Below the pieces are notes generated by a model. That model was not told where the DNA came from, did no database searches, and saw only the letters and a program-made list of their open reading frames with translations. Of a DNA stretch of 35,287 nt, positions 29,910 to 35,287 are shown in pieces (positions within the stretch are counted from its first letter, which is position 1; every line of letters begins with the position of its first letter). The position numbers were made by a program, and so were the translations under genes. Source of the DNA: Bdellovibrio sp. 28-41-41 (GTDB lineage: Bacteria; Bdellovibrionota; Bdellovibrionia; Bdellovibrionales; Bdellovibrionaceae); contig NCGL01000054.1 in assembly GCA_002256935.1 (NCBI GenBank), forward strand, positions 1 through 35,287. The letters run 5' to 3'.

Positions 29910-30743
29910 CTAATCCTTGACCATGAGTTTGTCTTTGTAAAGTTTGCGGCACTTATTGTCAAGCTCCAAAGGATAATAAACTTTCCACAAATAAAGCCCT
30001 TGTGGCGGTGCCGGTGCCCCCGCTTTTGAGCGATCTTTTAACTCTATGATTTCTTTGAATTTTTCAGGTTTTTCTTTGGTTCGCTCGAGCAACAACTGGG
30101 TACCCACAATGTTCCTCACCATCTGCTTGAGGAAACCACTGCCAGTGATTCTGAACTCAAAGGTCCCCTCTTTCTTTTGCACCCACTGAGCTTTGTAAAT
30201 CGTCCGCATAGTGTGAGGCACATCACTGCCTATAGATTGGAAGCTTTTGAAGTCTTGTTTGCCTATCAAAAACGCACTTAAGCTATTTAAATAATCAATA
30301 TCGATAGGATTACGAACCCAATGTGCATACCGATGCAACATCGGTGACGGACGATTACTATTACGAACTATGTAACGATAGGTTTTATAATCGGGAGAAA
30401 TAGTAGAGTGAAATTCAGCGGGCGCATGCCAGGCATCTTTCACGACAATACTTGGTGGCAACTTAGAATTCACGGACCAAGCAAAATCAAGATTGTAGAA
30501 AAACTTCAAAGGCTTGGTCGTCTCAAAGTGGCAAACCTGATTCAAAGCATGCACTCCGGCATCAGTACGCCCGCTCGCAAACAATGAAATCTTCTCATTC
30601 AATATAGACGACAGAGCTTGCTCTAAAACATACGCCACACTCTTAACATGCCCATGGTTCTGCTTCTGCCATCCGCAATAAGAAGTCCCATCATAAGCCA
30701 CAGTAAACCGAATTTTAATCTTAGTATTTTCCACACAACCCAT
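29910..30743 (-). CDS. truA: tRNA pseudouridine synthase A
   Basis: TruA makes pseudouridine at tRNA positions 38-40. The catalytic Asp lies in SGRTDAGVHALNQVCHFET (about residues 57-75). Other motifs: FTVAYDGTSYCGWQ at the start, FHSTISPDYKTYRYIV, and ITGSGFLKQMVRNIVGTQLL near the C-terminus. The 277-aa length is normal. The start may be ATG at 30743 or a GTG three codons later. It stands 95 bp before rplM on the same strand. Confidence 0.96.
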   Translation of the reverse strand: MGCVENTKIKIRFTVAYDGTSYCGWQKQNHGHVKSVAYVLEQALSSILNEKISLFASGRTDAGVHALNQVCHFETTKPLKFFYNLDFAWSVNSKLPPSIVVKDAWHAPAEFHSTISPDYKTYRYIVRNSNRPSPMLHRYAHWVRNPIDIDYLNSLSAFLIGKQDFKSFQSIGSDVPHTMRTIYKAQWVQKKEGTFEFRITGSGFLKQMVRNIVGTQLLLERTKEKPEKFKEIIELKDRSKAGAPAPPQGLYLWKVYYPLELDNKCRKLYKDKLMVKD

Positions 30744-30879
30744 CTAACCTAAAAACCCTTAAAGCGCTACCCGCGATTGAGGGTCTTTGAGGAATTTTCC
30801 AAGATTTTTAGGCTCAATACGAGACTTTAAATAAAGTCCGCGTCGACTTTACACCCCTACGGCCTTAAACTTTAGGCAT

Positions 30880-31129
30880 ATGAAAAATCTATTTTTAAGT
30901 TTTATGTTATTGATCGTCTATTCAAGGTGCCAAAGAACACTCGTTTTCGATTACGTCGGATGAATGCGTAATTAAAAACAAACAATCAGAGACGTGTGAC
31001 GGCGGGTTCTCTGCCAAAAATTTCGAAGTGAATCCAAATACTCCCGAAGCAGAAATAGCGGGAGCGGATCAATACAAAGTATGCCTTAAAAGCGGCGCGC
31101 AGGTTGAAAAAGGCCTACAGACGCGATAA
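30880..31129 (+). pseudogene. Frameshifted small secreted protein
   Basis: Two halves in different frames. From the ATG at 30880 the frame reads a signal peptide (MKNLFLSFMLLIVYS) and stops soon after at TGA. One base over, the sequence runs on as GAKEHSFSITSDECVIK and ends at 31129 with a Cys-bearing, polar mature part. Joined by a one-base change near 30925-30935, this would be a secreted protein of about 82 aa. The gene fills the otherwise unexplained gap between truA and the PfpI-like gene. It may be a real pseudogene or a sequencing error; the family is unknown. Confidence 0.55.
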
Positions 31130-31138
31130 CCATACCTT

Positions 31139-31783
31139 TCATTTTTTATTCATTTCATTTAGTTTTTTAACTATTGTTTCTGCAAAAAGTTCAGAAGACA
31201 TTGGGTCACGCCCGGTGATCAAATTACCGTCTACAACCACGTACGGTTTATTCTCGATCCCCGGATCATATTTAATTTGGCCTACTTTTTCGATCAAGGC
31301 TCTGACTCTATAGTATCCCGTGGCTTTCCGATTAGCCGCGATTGGGGTCAAAGCATCGAAATTCTTGGCTACCCCCAACAGCCCGGTTGAAGAGCACAGC
31401 AATGCCAGAATTTTGTTTTCAGCCAAGGCGTCTTGAACTATTTTGTGAACATCTTCATTTGGGAAATAGTCGGTCCAAGCCCCATTGCCTCCGGCAAACA
31501 CTATGGCGTCGTAATCTTGTACGCGGATTTTGGAAAATGAAATTTGGCTATCGACCGCTTTGAATTTAGTGTTCCTTTCATCTGGCTTAATCGATCCCAA
31601 TCGTTTTGCGGCTACGGTAATACGATAACCCTCTTTATCAAACCTCTCTCGCGGCTTATAGTATTCGGGTGCCCAGAAGCCCTCATTAATGATCATCAGT
31701 ACTTTAGTTTCGGCTAAAACACTATTTGAAATAAGCAGCATAAATATAATAGCACTCCATTTTTGGGCGTGGTTCATCGACAC
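31139..31783 (-). CDS. Exported DJ-1/PfpI family protein
   Basis: A 214-aa DJ-1/ThiJ/PfpI-superfamily protein with a signal peptide (WSAIIFMLLISNSVLA, cut before E25). Conserved parts: VLMIINEGFWAPEY (with E34), AIVFAGGNGAWTDYF, the nucleophile elbow ILALLCSSTGLLG with Cys130, and ITGRDPMSSELFAETIV near the end. The superfamily covers deglycases, chaperones and proteases; the exact activity is not shown. The signal peptide puts it in the periplasm, which is unusual for the family but known. It is divergent from a LysR regulator that probably controls it. Confidence 0.88.
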   Translation of the reverse strand: MSMNHAQKWSAIIFMLLISNSVLAETKVLMIINEGFWAPEYYKPRERFDKEGYRITVAAKRLGSIKPDERNTKFKAVDSQISFSKIRVQDYDAIVFAGGNGAWTDYFPNEDVHKIVQDALAENKILALLCSSTGLLGVAKNFDALTPIAANRKATGYYRVRALIEKVGQIKYDPGIENKPYVVVDGNLITGRDPMSSELFAETIVKKLNEMNKK

Positions 31784-31827
31784 CTCCTTGCTTGGTTCTT
31801 GATTGCCTTATATGTCGCTTTTAAGTA

Positions 31828-31842
31828 TATTAAAATTTAATA
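31828..31842. promoter_or_regulatory. Candidate LysR operator
   Basis: TATTAAAATTTAATA, a near-perfect 15-bp palindrome (T ... A ends), lies in the 81-bp spacer between the divergent PfpI-like and LysR genes. This fits autoregulated LysR pairs. AT-rich palindromes also arise by chance. Confidence 0.4.
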
Positions 31843-31864
31843 GATGAAATACTGGATATAAATA

Positions 31865-32794
31865 ATGAAAATATCAAAATCGAATTTGGACCTAAATCTT
31901 CTGACATGTTTTAAGGTCGTAGCCGAAAAAGGCAGTATCTCGTATGCATCCTCGGTTTTGCACCTTTCTCAGCCAGCCATCAGCCTACAGATTAAAAGAC
32001 TTGAAGAACAAATCGGCAAGAAGCTCTTTGATCGCCACAATCGTGGACTTATCCTGACAAAATTTGGTGATCGATTTTTAGAAAAAACACATCGCCTGCT
32101 GGAAATTCAAAATGATCTCATCGGATTAGTTGAACTCTCCGACTCAGAACCATCGGGGCAGCTGCGTGTTGGAACTTACACAACGGCGTCCTCATATCTC
32201 ATTGCCCCCGCCGCTGCCAACTTCTTGAAACAATTTAAAGAAGTTGGCATTTCGTATACCTACAACGAAAGTAAGTATTTATTGGAACAAATAAAAGACT
32301 ATCGTTTAGACTGCGCCGTTTTAACTGACGTGCCCGCAGACAAAAATCTGCATATCGAGAGATTCTACAAAGATGAACTTGTATTCGCAATTTCAACCCA
32401 AAGAAAAGAGTCTAAATTAAAAAGTATTTCACCAAAAGACTTGGTCGATTTTGATTTCTTATCTTATCCACTCAGATTTGACTTATGCTACAAGACCGTA
32501 GAGACAAAATTTGGAACGTATTTATCAAAATCTCGCACAGTCGTTGAAACAGAAAGCTTTGACACACTAAAACAAATGCTTCTTCTAGGCTCTGGAGCAA
32601 CATTTATACCCAAATATCTAATTGCTAACGAACTTCAAAACGGCAAACTATCCACAATCCAAATCGGACATTCCAAACTCCCTATCGAGTTTGCATTTAT
32701 CTCTAAAAAAAACACAGAACTTCCCAAACGAACAGAACGTTTCAGAGAAACCCTTTTTAAATTTTTCCCCACCCCAGAACGAGCTGTCGACTAG
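31865..32794 (+). CDS. LysR-family transcriptional regulator
   Basis: A 309-aa LTTR. The winged HTH at residues 8-68 (LNLLTCFKVVAEKGSISYASSVLHLSQPAISLQIKRLEEQIG and KLFDRHNRGLILTKFG) is typical. The effector domain begins near 95 (GQLRVGTYTTASSYLIAP). Length is standard. It is divergently oriented to the exported DJ-1/PfpI gene, so that gene is the natural target. No effector can be predicted. Confidence 0.94.
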   Translation: MKISKSNLDLNLLTCFKVVAEKGSISYASSVLHLSQPAISLQIKRLEEQIGKKLFDRHNRGLILTKFGDRFLEKTHRLLEIQNDLIGLVELSDSEPSGQLRVGTYTTASSYLIAPAAANFLKQFKEVGISYTYNESKYLLEQIKDYRLDCAVLTDVPADKNLHIERFYKDELVFAISTQRKESKLKSISPKDLVDFDFLSYPLRFDLCYKTVETKFGTYLSKSRTVVETESFDTLKQMLLLGSGATFIPKYLIANELQNGKLSTIQIGHSKLPIEFAFISKKNTELPKRTERFRETLFKFFPTPERAVD

Positions 32795-32820
32795 CTCCTT
32801 CGAGCGAACTGTGCCCATAA

Positions 32821-33000
32821 GGTGCCAGGTCCTAAAAAGCACAAAGTACTCGCCTCCGCTTCAACGGCATATAGTTGGGAACAATTTAATATTCCACCAA
32901 TCGAACTTCGGATGTAGAGATATCGAATAGCGCAGGCAGAGAGTAAAAAAATATTCAACACCCTAAACATTGTGCATTGTACTTTTTAGGACCTGGCACT
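32821..33000. repeat. Inverted-repeat element, about 180 bp
   Basis: GGTGCCAGGTCCTAAAAAG at 32821-32839 recurs inverted at 32982-33000 (one or two end bases differ). The similarity runs inward (CACAAAGTAC against TACAATGCAC), so the ends form terminal inverted repeats about 30 bp long. No ORF lies between. It looks like a REP/BIME- or MITE-like element; no transposase is in the window. Confidence 0.65.
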
Positions 33001-33037
33001 TTAAAAACCAGGTTTGTAATTATTGTTTGTAATTGGC

Positions 33038-33056
33038 CTTTTTAGGACCTGGCACC
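33038..33056 (-). repeat. Third copy of the 19-bp repeat
   Basis: CTTTTTAGGACCTGGCACC, the same sequence in the orientation of the second copy, ends one base before the stop codon of the ABC ATPase gene. It could act in transcript ends or is simply an insertion hot spot. Confidence 0.75.
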
Positions 33057-33689
33057 TTAGAGGAGTTGGCCGTTTTTGATTTCAAAAACCTTATCGCCTA
33101 GGACGTCGACATCTCGCTTATCGTGGGTGATTAACAGGACTGGGATATTTTGTTCTTTGATAAAGTCGCGGACGAGTTCGCGGCTTTCTTGTTTTAGTTC
33201 TTCATCAAGGGCAGAGAAGGGTTCGTCTAAGAATAGCATTCTGGGTTTGCCTACGACCGCGCGGGCCATGGCGACTCGTTGCTGTTCACCGCCGGATAGT
33301 AGTGGGGCTTTTTTATTTAGCAAATGTTCGATTCTGAGTTTTTTAGCGATGCCGTCTATTTGGCGCTCGAACGAGGCCGAATCCACTTTTCTAGCTTCGG
33401 CTGCGAATTGGATATTCTCATACGCAGTCATATGAGGGAATAAATCGTATGTTTGGAAGACCACACCGATGTTTTTCTGCCCCGGAGACAATCGTCCCAG
33501 GTCCTCGCCGCCAAAGTTCCATTTGCACTCTTTCACATTCTCTAGGCCCAGTAATCCGCGAAATACACTGGTCTTGCCAGATCCCGAGGGCCCCCACAAA
33601 ACGTTTACACCAGAATCTAACAACTCCCATTTTTCAATACGAACAGAGAAATCCGAGTACTCAATAATTAATTTTTCGACTAACGACAA
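33057..33689 (-). CDS. ABC transporter ATPase (thiamine/iron importer type)
   Basis: A short ABC ATPase of 210 aa. Walker A WGPSGSGKTSVFRGLLG, Q-loop VVFQTYDLFPHMTAYENI, signature LSGGEQQRVAMARAV, Walker B RMLFLDEPFSALDEE and the switch His in LLITHDKRDVDVLG are all present. The missing C-terminal regulatory (TOBE) domain fits ThiQ-type ATPases. The start is TTG with AGGAG 7 bases upstream; the gene overlaps the end of the permease gene by 29 bp. The match to thiamine rather than iron importers is inference from length and partner genes. Confidence 0.9.
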   Translation of the reverse strand: MSLVEKLIIEYSDFSVRIEKWELLDSGVNVLWGPSGSGKTSVFRGLLGLENVKECKWNFGGEDLGRLSPGQKNIGVVFQTYDLFPHMTAYENIQFAAEARKVDSASFERQIDGIAKKLRIEHLLNKKAPLLSGGEQQRVAMARAVVGKPRMLFLDEPFSALDEELKQESRELVRDFIKEQNIPVLLITHDKRDVDVLGDKVFEIKNGQLL

Positions 33690-35133
33690 TTTGCACTCCT
33701 CGAAAAGCTAAGAAAACTAATAGACCCAATAGTAACAATACAAATGACAGCAACGAAGAGAAACCAATTCTGTAGTGACTTAAAAACGTTTCCGACAACA
33801 GTGCCAAGGAAATATCACGATTCGCGATCATTTTTGAAATTCCGTAATCCCCGGTCGCCCAGAAGGCCGCGATACCCGAGTATAAAAACATACGCTTGTA
33901 AGTTAATGGAAATAAAACTCTCCAGAAAATTAAACTCTCGCTTGCGCCCAGCAATCCCGCTTTTTCTTTGTAACGACCAAGCTCGATCAAATAATTACCA
34001 TAACCCATCTTATAGAGATAAATCACATAACTGAGCGCTAGCCCAAGAACGATCTTAAGCAACACAAACACTGATGAGTTTGGGCCGACGACTAGAAATG
34101 CGAAACCTACCAAAGCCGTACTGGGAGCAATGTAACCGTTTAGAAATCGATGAAACCAATTCGTTTGGTGTAAGCGTGTGATCACCATTAACAATGCGAA
34201 AATCGCGCAACCAACACCAATCGAAATGGCCAGCGTTCCAAATATTCCACTCACAATTTCTTCCGAGTACAATCCAAAGTCAGACCAGCTGCTGATGCCT
34301 TCCCAAACGCCGCTGAAGTAGGAATAGAAGAACACCAGGTATAAAAAAGTAAACACGTAGAAGCTTAAGCGAGATTCTAAAAACCGACTTTGCAAATGAG
34401 GGTTCACCTCCACTACTGTATTGGCATTGAAGTTCGCAAGTGAAAATGCGAACAGCAACAAAGACTGTACTCCTGAAATTACAACAGCCGTGCTCCAGTC
34501 ATTATAGATCTTCATTTTTTCAAAAATTAAAATCTCGAGGTTAATGCCTTTACCGCCGCCAACGACCAGTGGAATTGCAAAGCTGCTAAACGCCGTGACG
34601 AAAACTAAAAAGAAGACCTGCAGTATGTCCTTGCGAATCAGCGGCCACAACACACGTGTATAGAAATGCCAGCGTCCCGCTCCTAATATAAATGCCACGT
34701 CGGATAGCTTTGAAAGCTTTGTCTTAATGACTTCTTTTAAAATGACTCCGCACAAACCAAAATTAATAAAGGCATGCACAATCACAACGCCGATAGAGCC
34801 CATCGGAAACGGATCAATCAAACTCATCAGGCCAATCAAAATAAATAAATTAGGCAAAAAATTAGGCAACAAGAAAAATATATTGAAATTCACCCAGCGA
34901 GAAAATCGATTCTCGCAAAAAATTAACCCCGACGCCAAGGCCAAGCCCCCTGCGGTTGACAGCAGCGCCGACCACAGTCCTTGCCAGATTGAATTTTTAA
35001 GAGCCCACCAAAACTCGTTCCAATCCCAGCGCGTAGACATTTGAAAATGAACAAACAAAACTAAAAATGGGCATAGCAAAAATAATGTAAGCAAACCTTG
35101 CGAGAAGGTTTTAAGGTTATTTTTATTTTGCAT
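33661..35133 (-). CDS. Fused ABC permease (ThiP/FbpB-like)
   Basis: A 490-aa protein with two permease halves and about twelve membrane helices, as in ThiP and FbpB. Each half has the EAA-like coupling loop: DVAFILGAGRWHFYTRVLWPLIRKDI (about residues 145-170) and KAGLLGASESLIFWRVLFPLTYKRM (about 390-414). The family imports thiamine or ferric iron with a periplasmic binding protein. The start overlaps the end of the binding-protein gene. Confidence 0.88.
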   Translation of the reverse strand: MQNKNNLKTFSQGLLTLFLLCPFLVLFVHFQMSTRWDWNEFWWALKNSIWQGLWSALLSTAGGLALASGLIFCENRFSRWVNFNIFFLLPNFLPNLFILIGLMSLIDPFPMGSIGVVIVHAFINFGLCGVILKEVIKTKLSKLSDVAFILGAGRWHFYTRVLWPLIRKDILQVFFLVFVTAFSSFAIPLVVGGGKGINLEILIFEKMKIYNDWSTAVVISGVQSLLLFAFSLANFNANTVVEVNPHLQSRFLESRLSFYVFTFLYLVFFYSYFSGVWEGISSWSDFGLYSEEIVSGIFGTLAISIGVGCAIFALLMVITRLHQTNWFHRFLNGYIAPSTALVGFAFLVVGPNSSVFVLLKIVLGLALSYVIYLYKMGYGNYLIELGRYKEKAGLLGASESLIFWRVLFPLTYKRMFLYSGIAAFWATGDYGISKMIANRDISLALLSETFLSHYRIGFSSLLSFVLLLLGLLVFLAFRGVQIVVSRKINY

Positions 35134-35287
35134 TTTTTTCGCCCCGTCGAATTGATGTCCACGATTTTATTAAAAAATCGACATCAGAGACCGACGGGAT
35201 TTTGAACTGCGCTAGATGATTAAATTTCGACAAGGGCTCAAAAGGAGTACCCACTTGTGCGGATTTAATGACTGGAAACATGAAGTT
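35123..35287 (-). CDS. Periplasmic binding protein, C-terminal end (partial)
   Basis: The last 54 codons of a gene that runs out of the window. It reads NFMFPVIKSAQVGTPFEPLS and ends ...RRGEKNAK. The M.PV....VP..F..L pattern fits the C-terminus of thiamine/iron binding proteins (TbpA/ThiB class). It overlaps the permease start by 11 bp, so the three genes form a binding protein-permease-ATPase operon. The promoter and any TPP riboswitch would lie outside the window. Confidence 0.7.
   Translation of the reverse strand, partial: NFMFPVIKSAQVGTPFEPLSKFNHLAQFKIPSVSDVDFLIKSWTSIRRGEKNAK

Noticed and set aside
1..35287. tRNA, rRNA, CRISPR array, phage or complete IS element
   Set aside because: None seen: no spaced repeats of CRISPR type, no transposase or integrase frame, no cloverleaf recognised by eye.
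33057..35287. TPP riboswitch for the thiamine-type ABC operon
   Set aside because: The upstream end of the operon lies outside the window, so there is nothing to test.

Overview
The window is about 42% GC by eye and reads as chromosome of a Bdellovibrio-like predatory bacterium (Bdellovibrionota, Pseudobdellovibrionaceae-type). The indications are a long single-strand flagellar operon in a characteristic order, many short lipoproteins and secreted proteins with no recognisable family, and a zinc-finger protein ending in a histone fold like the known Bdellovibrio histone. The assignment is inference from gene content; there is no rRNA in the window.

Layout. Positions 1-1009 hold malate dehydrogenase (+). 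Positions 1154-4401 are an accessory patch: a 529-aa secreted protein, a Cys-rich lipoprotein with 35-residue repeats, and a second lipoprotein. Positions 4575-24479 (all -) are the flagellar operon. In transcription order it runs: AMIN/TPR secreted protein, AAA+/Fis regulator, flgB, flgC, fliE, fliF, fliG, fliH, fliI, a secreted-protein module fused to fliI, fliJ, a MotE-like gene, fliK, flgD, a zinc-finger/histone-fold gene, a SpecificRecomb-family membrane protein, a TIGR02530-like flagellar protein, and flgE. Many junctions overlap or are only a few bases apart, so co-transcription is likely. A candidate sigma-54 promoter and a palindrome precede the first gene.

Positions 24655-27473 (+) are an Mla-type lipid-transport operon (lipoprotein, mlaE, mlaF, mlaD). 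Positions 27540-30743 hold a lipoprotein-like gene, a single-domain response regulator, and the truA-rplM-rpsI housekeeping block. Positions 30880-32794 hold a frameshifted small secreted gene and a divergent DJ-1/PfpI-LysR pair. After a cluster of inverted 19-bp repeats, 33057-35287 carries an ABC importer (ATPase, fused permease, end of a binding protein) that most resembles thiamine/iron importers.

Most notable are irregularities in the flagellar operon. FliI loses its C-terminal end and runs in frame into an unrelated protein that has its own signal peptide. FlgE is split by a one-base frameshift and also lacks the usual stretch before its C-terminus. FlgD lacks the usual N-terminal core motif. 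The regulator of the cluster has lost GAFTGA, the Walker B acid pair and the sensor II arginine. Between flgD and flgE sits a two-gene insert encoding a chromatin-like protein and a membrane protein. Either the flagellar system is decaying, or hook and export proteins have been remodelled. Raw-read confirmation of the flgE and fliI junctions would decide how much of this is real.
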